The translations under genes were made by a program, and so were the position numbers. Of a stretch of 64,000 bases of DNA, positions 20,546 to 31,315 are shown piece by piece; position 1 is the first letter of the stretch, and every line of letters begins with the position of its first letter. Under the pieces are notes generated by a model. That model was not told where the DNA came from. It saw nothing but the letters and a program-made list of their open reading frames with translations, and did not search any database. The DNA comes from Aplectana chamaeleonis (lineage: Eukaryota > Nematoda > Chromadorea > Rhabditida > Cosmocercidae): contig JAPDOI010001201.1 of assembly GCA_029168955.1 (NCBI GenBank), forward strand, positions 146,211-210,210. Direction: 5' to 3'.

Positions 20546-20894
20546 AAGGTTCGCGATAGAAACAATTGTTCAAATTTATTTTTATGAATGCAGATCTGGT
20601 CATCGAAAAAGTGAAAATAAGTGAGAAGTGGGTGTACGCCAACCCCCAACAAACAAAATATTTATAAATGCCTGTTTTCCGCCTTGTATTTTGCTGCTAA
20701 CGCAGTTGGTAGTCTCTCGGTGTTCAGCAACCACTCTAAGTGCTAAATAAAAGACGACAAAACAAGCAATTGTGGACATATGTATAGTTGAATGGGGGCG
20801 GGCTGAGACCCAGTCATAGCTTGTTTCTGAGCATTTTTTCATCGAATTTTCTCCGTATGTCTCACTCTGGCATTCGCTCGCGTGTAGCCCTACA
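20546..20894. other. No recognised feature
   Basis: Mixed-composition sequence with short frames lacking motifs. Confidence 0.35.
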
Positions 20895-21175
20895 CAAACT
20901 CACTTGTTGCCCAGTGACACCTGGGCAACAAGTCATTTTTCTGGGGCGCGACATGGAAAGTGTGGAGCGATTGTGAGCATTTGTGCCCACAAAACCACTT
21001 GTACCCCCCCTAAATCACTAGTCGCCCCGCGAAATCACTTGTTGCCCCGAAAGAGCAACTGCTGACCCTAAAATCACTTGTTGCCCTGCAAAATCACTTG
21101 TTGCCCCGCAGGTTCACTTGCTGCCCCGTAAAACAACTTGTTGCCCCCCCCCCAAACCAATTGTTGCTCGGAATC
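20895..21175. repeat. Degenerate CACTTGTTGCCCC repeat with one perfect hairpin
   Basis: About ten loosely spaced copies of CACTTGTTGCCCC, separated by 8-12 bases such as GCAAAAT, with variants (CTTGTACCCC, CTTGCTGCCCC). The first copy forms a perfect 13-bp stem (20902-20914 with 20921-20933, ACTTGTTGCCCAG) around a TGACAC loop. No coding role is evident. Confidence 0.75.
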
Positions 21176-21242
21176 ATCATTTGATCGTTCGGACCCCACT
21201 GCGTTGTTTATTCACGGATTCCGTCTACCCTCTAGACACCTT

Positions 21243-21563
21243 GTACTTCTCAAACCCTTTTTCTTCTTCCTCTTCCCCCTCCTCCCCCTCTTCTTCCTCT
21301 TTTTTTCTTCTTCTTCTTCTTCTTGTTCTTGTTCTTGTTCTTGTTCTTGTTCTTGTTCTTGTTCTTGTTCTTCTTCTTCTTCTTGTTCTTTTTCTTCTTC
21401 TTCTTGTTCTTCTTCTTCTTCTTTTTCTTGCTCTTCTTCTAGTTCTTCTTGTTCTTCTTGTTATTCTTCTTCTTGTTCTTCTTCTTGTTCTTCTTCTTCT
21501 TCTTCCTCTTCTTCTTCTTCCTCTTCTTCTTCTTCTTCCTCTTCTTCCTCGTCTTCTTCCTCT

Positions 21564-21595
<32 letters not shown>

Positions 21596-21659
21596 TTCTT
21601 CTTCTTCTTCTTCTTCTTCTTCTTCTTCTTCTTCTTCTTCTTCTTCTTCTTCTTCTTCT

Positions 21660-21690
<31 letters not shown>

Positions 21691-21692
21691 AC
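21243..21692. repeat. CTT/CTTGTT microsatellite, ~450 bp
   Basis: A nearly pure pyrimidine tract on the plus strand: CTT repeats, a CTTGTT block at about 21320-21375, CCT variants at 21500-21575 and a perfect CTT run at about 21575-21680. Homopurine-homopyrimidine DNA of this kind can form triplex structures. The leucine-, serine- and lysine-rich frames are artefacts. Confidence 0.97.
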
Positions 21693-23410
21693 TTCCTTTA
21701 CTTTTCGAATGATTCGAAGTCGCCTTCTTTAATCGAATATTTAATTTACGAATCATTCGATTTGTTCGAAGTATAGTTCCCACCCCCAAGAAATTTTGGG
21801 GTGTTTTTGAGAAAAAAAATCGGATTCTGCCCAAAAGTGGCAATCGGGGGCAATATCAATATGTCACGGTATCAGGCAGTAAACATGGAGAACTCTTGAA
21901 AGAAAAACCATTACACTTCCGTGAGAATTTTGTGCCGGTGGCAAATTCTGAACTTGTATCTAGCGTACCACTTCGGAAATCGTCAAAAGTCGCGATTTGC
22001 CATCAAACTTTCCCTAAAAAGCTTCGAAAGAATCAAGTCGAAAATTTCAGAAAATTGACACATAAACCCCCAAATTCGTGATCAGCGCCCCAAATAACAC
22101 AACTGGGAGGTTATTAAGTTATATATGGAACATTTTTAAAAACGCTTTCGGGGCCCACTAATTGATATGAATAAACTCCCAACCGAAAATCCGTACAAAT
22201 CCATAACGCTATCAGTCTGTACAAAGTTTGGGTAATGTGCCTTCACCCAAACTTGGGCCAGAGGGGTTGTTTCGGGCGCTGAACACAATTATGATGTCAG
22301 TTTCCAAATTCTCTAAAGACTAGTGCACGTTTTGGAAGGTACAACAGGTACAGAAATCTGACGAAAAACGTCTATAACTCCTTTCGGTGTGGTTTTAGGC
22401 AGATGCGAAGACCATAATCGGTTTTACACCAAAAACGGTTCTAGAGAGTTACATATCTTCCAGAATAGTTAGGCTAACTAAAAGTAGCTCCCTTAAGAGC
22501 CTCACTAGAAATGAGCTTATAGAAGAAAGTGGAAAATGGAGGAAGATTGAGGTGATGATCAGGAGAGAAAGAAAACACGCGGGCGCACGCGACGCGACCG
22601 CACACGCCACCGTCCAGGCCTCCTCCGTGCCGGCGCTAGCTGGGGCGAGACAATCCACACAATGCTCACAAAGATTTTGTGGGCATTGCCCACAATCTTT
22701 TTTGTGGGCACTCGACTCTCGCCGGCGCGATTATGTGGATTGTATAGCGCCGACGAAAAAGGACGCGGAATTGGCCACGCCCTCCGGGGCAACACGCGAG
22801 CGAATGCCAGAGCATGTGGCAACATCAATTTTCTATATTTATCTCACAAAACACAAATGCCAACAACTGCCTTCAACCCGTCGGCTATATTTCAGAATGA
22901 ATACAATAACAAACATATACCTTTAACGAGTTACCGCAAAGATAGCTAATATAATAAACATTGTTTAATAATCAACAATGATAAACACAACAAAAACTAC
23001 ATCACAGATCACTGAGAAAAGACGTTAGCACAAAACTGGAACAAAACTGAATGCTGTCTGAACTGAAGTTGGAAAAAGTTCCAGAACGCGTTGAGAGGGG
23101 AAACAGCGAAAACTACTATGATGTTTGAGCGTAGAGCGCCGAATTATAAGAAAGACAGTCGCTTGGTCTAATTATAAAGAAGGACACAGTGGTCGGCTTG
23201 AAGTGGTACGTATTGGCATACTCCAATCGGTCGATATTCTTTATACAATCAATGACGAGGTATTCTCAAAAGACCCAGTCAAGAACAGAGAGATTCTATC
23301 GGAATGGAGACAAACATGAGGCCAGTGTGTGGTGTCCGTGATCTGGCTGAAACGGCGGCCAACGATAAAGCTCTTACTGCCATAGGGCGACGAACCAGAA
23401 GAAGGATTTA
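21693..23410. other. No recognised gene; one small inverted repeat
   Basis: Mostly single-copy-looking sequence. Near 22651-22744 an ACAATCCACA..AAT end pairs with its complement, enclosing a GATTTTGTGGGCATTGCCCACAATC palindrome-like core, perhaps a tiny MITE. The frames in 22552-22949 run through this and have no known domain. Confidence 0.35.
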
Positions 23411-23697
23411 CGTATGAATGGACGGTGGTCTATCTGAGGACGCGAAGAATGGGCATAGGGTTGGACGTGCTACTCATTGACAGAACGGCGTATGTAGCGC
23501 ATTAACAGCCGGATAGCATAGCAGCCATTTCGTTGGTTACAGGAGAATGTATCATCGACGTGGATGGCGAGATTGCTACGTCGATAGGAGAGATGACTTC
23601 AACAATGCCGAAAGGAATGTACAAGAATGGAGAAGCTCGCCCCCCCCCCCAAGCCCATTCCTCGCGTTCTCAGATAGACCACTGTACATTCAAACGT
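23411..23697. mobile_element. 287-bp inverted-repeat element
   Basis: The left arm (23411-23461) and right arm (about 23651-23697) are inverted copies sharing GTGGTCTATCTGAG, ACGCG and GAATGGGC with several mismatches. A C10 run at 23641-23650 sits just inside the right arm. The interior is non-coding. It is probably a non-autonomous DNA element. Confidence 0.6.
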
Positions 23698-24217
23698 TAG
23701 TCCTTCAACGGGTTCGTCATTCTATGGTTATAAGGGCTTTATCGTTGACCGCCGTTTTAGCCGAATCATAGTCGAGACCCCAGCCACGAATATGCTCAGG
23801 AATGTGCTGCGAATGAAAATCGATTCAGCCGTGGGACCACCGGAACAGATGGATGTGCTACTTGCGCACGAGACGAAACCGTTGGCAGAGAAACGACTGG
23901 CTGCGGTGAAGAAAAAGGACCCAAGACCTTATAACCGAGATTACAAGGCGGGCACAAAGTCAAATTGACCTACTGTGAAGAAAAGGACACAAGCTTTGCA
24001 GAGAAAACTGTTGAACATAAATGCTATGAGGATCTACAATCAGCCTACTTAACAAAGTGCGCTACCTTGCACAGCTGATCATGCTACATACAGATGCTAA
24101 ATGATGATGAAATTATGCAAAAAATCTATTGAATACTGACTATGCTCAATACACGTATGCGGAAAACAAAATAATGCACATGTGGCAGCTCAATCACCCT
24201 AGTGAACAGTGTTCTAC
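23698..24217. other. No recognised feature
   Basis: About 520 bp that forms the left flank of element B. I see no 145-bp satellite here, unlike the flanks of element A. No gene is recognised. Confidence 0.4.
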
Positions 24218-24223
24218 AATTGC

Positions 24224-24244
24224 GGTGCGCGCGAGGCGCGCACC
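24224..24244. repeat. Terminal hairpin of element B
   Basis: A 9-bp stem, GGTGCGCGC with GCGCGCACC, and a three-base loop, two bases from the AATT edge. It is equivalent to 13168-13188 with one compensatory pair change. Confidence 0.8.
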
Positions 24245-24431
24245 AGGATTTGGCTTTGATCTCTTCAAGCGCGGATGCCCTACAATGAGATCACCTATTC
24301 ATACCGTCACCAGAGATGTGAGCTGTACACCATTCGATCCGCTGTAAGAATTTACATATGTATGCAAATTTTCATCGTAACTGGTCCCCGCTTTCCAAAG
24401 TTATGACCTCTCAAAGTATGCAAAAACGTTC

Positions 24432-24468
24432 TCCACCATCGCCTCCACCTCCACCTCCGCCTCCTTCC
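24432..24468. repeat. Short GGCGGA-type tract of element B
   Basis: On the plus strand this reads as CCACC/CCGCCT units, about six copies. It sits at the same place as the long hexanucleotide run of element A. Confidence 0.8.
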
Positions 24469-24686
24469 GTCGAATTCCATTTTTTTGGAAGGCGTGGACC
24501 AATTCTCTTGAAAATTTGTGACTAGAGGTAATCGGCCGCGGGAATGCCGAAAATAATTGGCAGAACTCACCATAATGACTTCTGGGCCCCTAACGAGCGG
24601 TTCCAAACTCGGAAACCGACCTCTCAAGATTAGTTGATAAAAATGATGTTTTTTTTGTTATCAGTCATTGTTTTCTCAGAGACCCC

Positions 24687-24695
24687 ATATAAATA
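24687..24695 (+). promoter_or_regulatory. TATA-like box in element B
   Basis: ATATAAATA faces the minisatellite, as in element A. An ATG at 24759 opens a short frame that stops soon after reaching the array. Promoter function is inferred from motif and conservation only. Confidence 0.4.
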
Positions 24696-26572
24696 CCTTG
24701 CTCTGTAGGGTGGTGTACTCTAAACGTCCGGCTCGGAAGAGGACGTTGTGCGGGAGGTATGTTTTTGAGCGCGGCGCGTGTTCTTTTCATGCGCACCATC
24801 GATAATAAGGCGTTGCAGGTTGTGCTGAAGTGTCGGTTGACTATGCGAGACCGCAATAGGAGTATGCAGTACGTCATGGAATGTATGCAGGAGCCCCGTA
24901 GGAGTGTGCATGTAACCTGCGAAGGATCCCAGTAGGCGTGTGCAGGACGTCGTAGAATGTGTGCAGGGCCTCAGTTGGAGTGTGCAGGACATCATGGGAC
25001 CTGTGCAGGACCTCAGTAGGGGTGTGCATGACGTCGTAGAATGTGTGCAGGGCCTCAGTAGGAGTGTGCAGGACATCGTGGGACCTGTGCAGGACCCCAG
25101 TAAGGGTGTGCACGACATCGTAGAATGTGTGCAGGTCCTAAGTAGGAGTGTGCAGGACATCATGAGACCTGTGCAAGACCCTAGTAGGGGTGTGCAGGAC
25201 GTCGTAGAGTGTGTGCAGGACCTCAGTAGGAGTGCGCAGGACATCATGGGACCTGTGCAGGACCCCAGTAGGGGTGTGCAGAACGTCGTAGAATGCGTGC
25301 AGGACCTCAGAAGGAGTGGGCAGGGCATCATGGGACTTGTGCAGGACCCCAGTAGGGGTGTGCAGGACCTCCGTAGGAGTGTGCAGGACATCATGGGTCC
25401 TGTTCAGGACATTATGGAACGTGTGCAGGACCCCAGTAGGGGTGTGCAGGACGTCGTAGAATGTGTGCAGGACCTCAGTAGAAGTGTGCAGGACATCATG
25501 GGACCTGTGGAGGACACCAGTAGGAGTGTTCAGGACGTCGTAGAATGTGTGCAGGACCTCAGTAGGAGTGCGCAGCACATCATGGGACCTGCGCAAGACC
25601 TCAGTGGGGGTGTGCAGGACCTCAGTAGGAGTGTGCAGGACATCATGGGTTCTGTGCAGGACAATATGGAACGTGTGCAGGACCCCAGTAAAGACGAGTA
25701 GGACATCATGGAACGTTTGCAGGACCTCTGTAGGAGTGTGCAGTACATCATGGAAGCTGTGCAGGACCCCAGTGGGGGTGTGCAGGACCTCAGTAGGAGT
25801 GTGCAGGACATCATGGAACTTGTGCAGGACATTATGGAACGTGTGCAGGACCTCAGTAGGAGTGTGCGGTACATCATGGGACCTGTGCAGAACTCCAGTA
25901 TGATTGCGCAGGACATCATGGGACCTGTTCAGGACCTCAGTAGGAGTGTGCAGTACATCATGGGACCTGTGCAGAACTCTAGTAGGGGCGTGCAGGACGT
26001 CGCAGAATGTGTGCAGGATCGCAGTAGGAGTGTGCAGGACATCATGGAACCTGTGCAGGACCCCAGTGGGGGTGTGCAGGACCTCAGTAGGAGTGTCCAG
26101 GACATCATGGGACCTGTGCAGGACATTATGGAACGTGTGCAGGACCTCAGTAGGAGTGTTCAGTACATCATGGGACCTGTGCAGAACTCCAGTATGATCG
26201 CGCAGGACATCATGGGACCTGTTCAGGCCCTCAGTAGGAGTGTGCAGTACGTCATGGGACCTGTGCAGAACTCCAGTAGGGGCGTGCAGGACCGCAGTAG
26301 GAGTGTGCAGGACATCATGGGACCTGTGCAGGACCCCAGTAGGGGTGTGCAGGACGTCGTAGAGTGTGTGCAGGACCTCAGTAGGAGTGCGCAGGACATC
26401 ACGGGTTCTGTGCAGGACCCCAGTGGGGGCGTGCAGGACGCCGTAGAATGTGTGCAGGACCGCAGTAGGAGTGTGCAGGACATCATGAAACGTGTGCAGG
26501 ACCCCAGTAGGGATGAGTAGGACATGATGGAACGTTTGCAGGACCTCAGTAGGAGTGTGCAGGACATCATGG

Positions 26573-26775
26573 GGGTCTATTCTAGACGAAGGGGCCTTCG
26601 AAGATTAACTCATAGAGAAGAAGCGAATTTCTGATGAAAGATTCTTAATACTGCTATCAGTCGCTGTTGCTATGAAAACAGTATAGAAATACTTGGATTG
26701 TTATCGTTTCAAGCGGTGGTTCATTTGACTTCTCTCTTGAATTCTGACTGCCCCCCCCCCGTCCAGAATAGTGCC
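26573..26775 (+). mobile_element. Small (~200 bp) MITE-like repeat, copy 3
   Basis: Inserted within the minisatellite of element B. The ends GGGTCTATTCTAGACG and CGTCCAGAATAGTGCC are inverted repeats. A run of ten C precedes the right end. The core matches copies at 2584 and 8790. It is non-coding. Confidence 0.75.
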
Positions 26776-27448
26776 ATGGGACTTGTACAGTACCCAGTTG
26801 GGGTGTTGAGGACTTCACTAGAAGTGTGCAGGACATCATGGACTGTGCAGGACCTCAGTAGGAGTGTGCAGGACATTATGGGTTCTGTGCAGGACAATAT
26901 GGAACGTGTGCAGGACCCCAGTAAAGATGAGTAGGACATCATGGAACGTTTGCAGGACCTCTGTAGGAGTGTGCAGTACATCATGGAACCTGTGCAGGAC
27001 CCCAGTGGGGGTGTGCAGGACCTCAGTAGGAGTGTGCAGGACATCATGGGACTTGTGCAGGACATTATGGAACGTGTGCAGGACCTCAGTAGGAGTGTGC
27101 GGTACATCATGAGACCTGTGCAGAACTCCAGTATGATTGCGCAGGACATCATGGGACCTGTTCAAGACCTCAGTAGGAGTGTGCAGTACATCATGGGACC
27201 TGTGCAGAACTCCAGTAGGGGCGTGCAGGACGTCGCAGAATGTGTGCAGGATCGCAGTAGGAGTGTGCAGGACATCACGGGATCTGTGCAGGACCCCAGT
27301 GGGGGTGTGCAGGACGCCGTAGAATGTGTGCAGGACCGCAGTAGGAGTGTGCAAGACATCATGAAACGTGTGCAGGACCCCAGTAGGGATGAGTAGGACA
27401 TGATCGAACGTTTGCAGGACCTCAGTAGGAGCGTGCAGGACATCATGG

Positions 27449-27650
27449 GGGTCTATTCTAGACGAAGGGGCCTTCGAAGATTAACTCATAGAAAAGAAGC
27501 GAATTTCTGATGAAAGATTCTTAATACTGCTATCAGTCGCTGTTGCTATGAAAACAGTATAGAAATACTTGGATTGTTATCGTTTCAAGCAGTGGTTCAT
27601 TTGACTTCTCTCTTGAATCCTGACTGCCCCCCCCCGTCCAGAATAGTGCC
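27449..27650 (+). mobile_element. Small (~200 bp) MITE-like repeat, copy 4
   Basis: Almost identical to 26573-26775, with a shorter C run and a few substitutions. It is carried by the 876-bp tandem duplication rather than by a separate insertion. Confidence 0.75.
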
Positions 27651-28163
27651 ATGGGACTTGTACAGTACCCAGTTGGGGTGTGGAGGACTTCACTAGAAGT
27701 GTGCAGGACATCATGGACTGTGCAGGACCTCAGTAGGAGTGTGAAGTGCATCATGGGACGTAAGCAGGGCCTCAGTTTAATGTCCAGGACACCGTATGCA
27801 AGTTATGCCTCCGAATCAGACGTGTGCGCTGGCACAGACGAGCCACATCAGCAGGATTCGGTGAAGTTTGGCTAGAGCGATTGATCCGGTACAATTGTGT
27901 CATTTTAAAACTCATTTCTTAATTTTCTCGACTTTTAAATTCGAAAAGTATATGCCTTGTATCCTATCTCTAGGAAGCCGCGATGCAGCTATTACCTTGC
28001 TATCTTAGCAGCGGAGCGGTTGTTTCTCCATTTCTACCACTAAGTTTTCTCAAAAACATCAACTTGACTCTTATAATAAAGCTATCATAACAGGATCTCG
28101 GATCCCCCTTCAGAGATTGACAATATTGTAAAAGGGGAAACCCTCGGAAAAAGTTGTGAAATT

Positions 28164-29423
28164 TCTGAAAGTTGAGTTTCGCAAAAAAAGGTTAAGGATT
28201 TGGCGTTGCTCTCAAATGTCGTGAAATTGTTTTATTGGATTTGGCTCTCAACTTGATTCTTCAAATGTAGTGAAATTGTTGAATTGATTTGGCTGTTGTT
28301 GGTATATGTAAACATCGTAATCATTAAAATATAGTGAAACAGTTGCGAATGGATTTGGTAAGCGCACTATAAATTATCAGAGTCAAATAACGCGTTAGAA
28401 GGAGTTTTGAGTCGAGCGTAATTTGGATCAAATCAGAACAAGAATAAGTCCAGCAACAAAACCGTTCCCATAAAATGTGAACCGTGAAAACGTTGAGGAC
28501 ACAAAGACTATCAAGAGAAATACTTCTGACGCGTGATTTGACTCTGATAATTTATAGAGCGCTTACCAAATCCATTCTCAGGTACTCAGGACGATGGCTG
28601 GCGAACCTTTCCCAGCTGGCCCGCGGCCTCCGTCCTCCGGTCGCCCGCTTTGGCTTCGCCGGCCAGCCGTATGTCGACGGCCCGCCGACCTTTACCAGAT
28701 GGCCCGCGATCATTATTTGTATAATTGTTTACCTCAAGCATGTCACCCCGGCCCCACGGCGGAGATACGCCCCGCCTCGATCCGCCGCAGTCTGCGGTGA
28801 GGAACCACCCTCCCCGCGAATCACGGCGAAAACCGCCTCCCCCCCAGCCGTGGAGATACCCCTATCCCTCAGCGGTCAAAAATATGCTGGCCTCCGGAGA
28901 GTGACTCGAAGTCACCTTCCAGGGCCGGCATTAGAATGCCGATTGAGGACTCTTGTGAGATGAGTCGCCTTTTATACCGGCTGTGCACGTGATAACCACG
29001 TTACGACGTGATCAGTCGTGATCATTATCAATTGTCTTTCCAACTGGCCGAATTGAAGATGGCGTGGCGTATTTTGTGGTTCGCGTGCGAGCCAATATCC
29101 GCGCTGCGTGTGCGTCGCATGCAGCATGGTTCGCCGCTGGCCGGCACCCTCGAAATGTGGGGCGCCGGCCGTCGTTTTCGGCGTAGAGGTTCGCCGGCCG
29201 TCGCCCTGAGTACCTGAGTTTGCAACTGTTTCACTATATTTTAATAATTACGATGTTTACATATACCAACAACAGCCAAATCAATTCAACAATTTCACTA
29301 CATTTGAAAAATCAAGTTGAGAGCCAAATCCAATAAAACAATTTCACGACATTCAAGAACAACGTCGAATCTTTAACCTTTTTTGGGTCCTTTCCTCTCC
29401 AAACCTTAAGCTCAACTTTCAGA
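28164..29423. repeat. Foldback module of element B, interrupted
   Basis: The inner arm is 28164-28402 and the loop about 28403-28522. The outer arm is split into 28523-28576 and 29219-29423 by the nested element. The outer arm also carries about 26 extra bases near 29385-29410. The loop marker GTTGAGGACAC (28492) is on the plus strand, as it is in A (near 8077), although the rest of B is inverted relative to A. Confidence 0.85.
28577..29218. mobile_element. Nested 642-bp GC-rich TIR element
   Basis: The terminal inverted repeats of about 32 bp begin CTCAGGTACTCAGG and continue to GGCGAACCT (28577-28608 and 29187-29218) with about four mismatches. It splits the outer foldback arm of element B, whose uninterrupted counterpart is known from the inner arm. 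The target comparison suggests a 2-bp TT duplication. The composition is much richer in G+C than the host arm. Frames at 28484-28963 and 29008-29217 show no transposase motif, so it is non-autonomous. Confidence 0.85.
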
Positions 29424-29427
29424 AATT

Positions 29428-30135
29428 GCGTGAAGGTTTTTCCACGTTCTCTGAGAGATTCCCCCGCGATCGTTCACGTATAGAATCCCATCGGTTTCTG
29501 GTAGGTGCCGAGAGGATACGAGCACGGGGCTATCGCGGGACGATTGCGAAATTCTGCCAGTCTCAAACCGAGAGCGTACCGCGTTCGTTCATCGATGCAC
29601 CTACGATGCTCCATCGCGGAACCGTTTCAACCGGATAGCGTATCGAGTCAGTTCATTGGTGTATTCGGGGCTTCACATCACGGAACCGCGATGAGGCAAA
29701 CCCGGAGCGATCGCAGGACGATCGCGAAATTCTGCCACCCTCCACCTCTTATCGTACAGCGTCCTATGAACCATGCCCTCACGGTGTTTCAGCCGCGCGA
29801 GTGTTGTCTATCCGATCAACACGAAGCATAAGGTATTTGCCCGTACCGTATTTCGCGCCGCTTTACAAATCTTCACAGCATGAAAGCGCGGGGCCGGGGG
29901 GAAACGATCACGGTTCCATCGCGGATCGCGAGTGCACCACGGTACTAGCGCGGTAAACCTGGTAACGATTGCGGTAGCATCACGGTACGAGCACGAGAAT
30001 GTCAACGGATGGGTCGATCGGGTAACTATCGCGGGACGGACGCCGATCGCGGGACGAGGGGGAGACGAACACGGTACCAGCGCGGATCGCGGTAGCATCA
30101 AGGTACTATCGCTAGAGATCCTCTCAGAGTTGTTC
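29428..30135. repeat. CG-rich degenerate repeat region
   Basis: ATCGCGG(G/A)ACGA-like motifs recur many times: GGGACGATTGCGAAATTCTGCC near 29537 and GGACGATCGCGAAATTCTGCC near 29715, then CGGTA(A/C)..ATCGCGGGACG variants to about 30120. CTCTGAGAG-like ends near 29452 and 30122 may be a decayed inverted repeat. No gene is recognised. Confidence 0.5.
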
Positions 30136-31315
30136 GTCATTCTTCTCAGCAGCTGACAGAAGCACGTCTGCGAATGGGTCGCCGTTGTCGTCACCAAACA
30201 CCATAACCCTAAACACAAGACCCGGAGGCGCGACAGAATGATATCTGCATGTTTTCATTAACATAAATCATGCTTACTTTTCTTAACTACATTTTCGGCT
30301 ATCAGCTACAAATTTTTCACGTGTCAGGGCTCAGGCTCAGGTGATCATCTGTCGAAACGTCCTTCTCGAATAGCTTGTTCTCACGCACTCGACAACGGAA
30401 ACCGTTTCTGAAACATGCATTGATGCTAAGAAGGAGGTGAAAGACATGATTGTCCTAGTACAAATGGAACAACGAGCAAACACAAAAAAGAATCGTTCAG
30501 AAACTTTTTTAAAATGAGGCGTGCGCTTAAATGCGTCGCACGCGCGGATGAAAACTGTAGCTGCGGACGTTGTCACATATCTTACGCCAGCCACTAGCAT
30601 TTGCACTCCGACACTGGTAGCGGTATCTTGCGGGAGATTCCTGGAGTCCTAGCCCCGTCAGCTATAGGAGTCCTGTTTTCCTTACGCGCCTCGTATGCAG
30701 CACGAATTTGCATTGATAGTTCAACGTGCATGTCTGATTGGTCGTTCCTCGGTGTAAGGCATCATGCTTGCGTGCGTCGGCAGCGGCTGCCACGACACAA
30801 CTGACGCTCGACGTCATGCGCGCGCCCCGCGAAGCGGTGATGTGACATGTGGGAGACTGCTTCGCTCTGGTCCGGTCATCCACATCTCCAATAGGCCCCA
30901 ATCGTCGTTTTCTCCTGTAGGAGACCGCCGCCAGTGTCGGAGTGGCTTTAAGAGGAAGACAAAAGAATATAGGCCGGGATCATAGTTTCAGCGACGAGCG
31001 AAGCCACCATTGTTGCCCGGAAATCGATATGCCCAATATGTACTGTCGCTGTCGCTGGTCGCGGGAAGTATGATTCCAGCCATAAGGCCCCCGTCAATCT
31101 TGGTCGAAAAACCTGCTGAGTCCGAATGAGTCCGCGGCGGAAAAGCCGTCCTCGACCGTCTGCAACCGACTGAGTCCGGTTGCCCCCAGCGCCACCCAGT
31201 TCCTCTGCGAAACACGCAGTCGATAGTCAGCGGCAGCAGTGGGTGGGGTAGAGCGCAGACGACGAGAGTCGGGATACGGCGGGACTTGGCAGGTCGCAGT
31301 CGGCCGAAGAAAAAA
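30136..31315. other. No recognised gene
   Basis: Mixed sequence with short frames and no known motif. The last 300 bp has ACTGAGTCC-like blocks loosely mirrored at about 31640-31860, on the other side of the TIR element, so an older inverted structure may surround it. Confidence 0.35.

Larger units (their letters stand above)
24850..27775. repeat. 21-bp/42-bp minisatellite in element B
   Basis: The complement of the array in A: GTGTGCAGGACATCATGG and GTGTGCAGGACCTCAGTAG units alternate. An 876-bp segment is duplicated in tandem (the GGGGGTCTATTCTAGACG marker at 26571 and 27447). Frames such as 24940-25701 and 25708-26520 read as VQDLSRSVQDIMGP-type repeats, which is expected of a stop-free 21-bp unit. 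Confidence 0.95.
24222..29423 (-). mobile_element. Composite non-autonomous element, copy B (5.20 kb)
   Basis: This is the reverse-orientation homologue of element A, with the same order of parts and AATT at both edges (24218-24221 and 29424-29427). From left to right: terminal hairpin, conserved GATCAAAGCCAAATCCTGG block, short GGCGGA-type tract, TATA-like box (24687-24695), minisatellite (24850-27775), AT-rich spacer and foldback module (28164-29423). Differences from A are a shorter hexanucleotide run, two ~190-bp MITE copies inside the minisatellite, absence of the two insertions found in A's spacer, an inverted foldback loop and a nested 642-bp element. Without the nested element it is about 4.56 kb. 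No enzyme is encoded. Confidence 0.8.

Noticed and set aside
21118..21843. Leucine-, serine- or lysine-rich proteins
   Set aside because: They are translations of the CTT microsatellite.
22552..22949. Coding frames of 95-124 codons
   Set aside because: They run across a small inverted repeat, overlap in several frames and show no recognisable domain.
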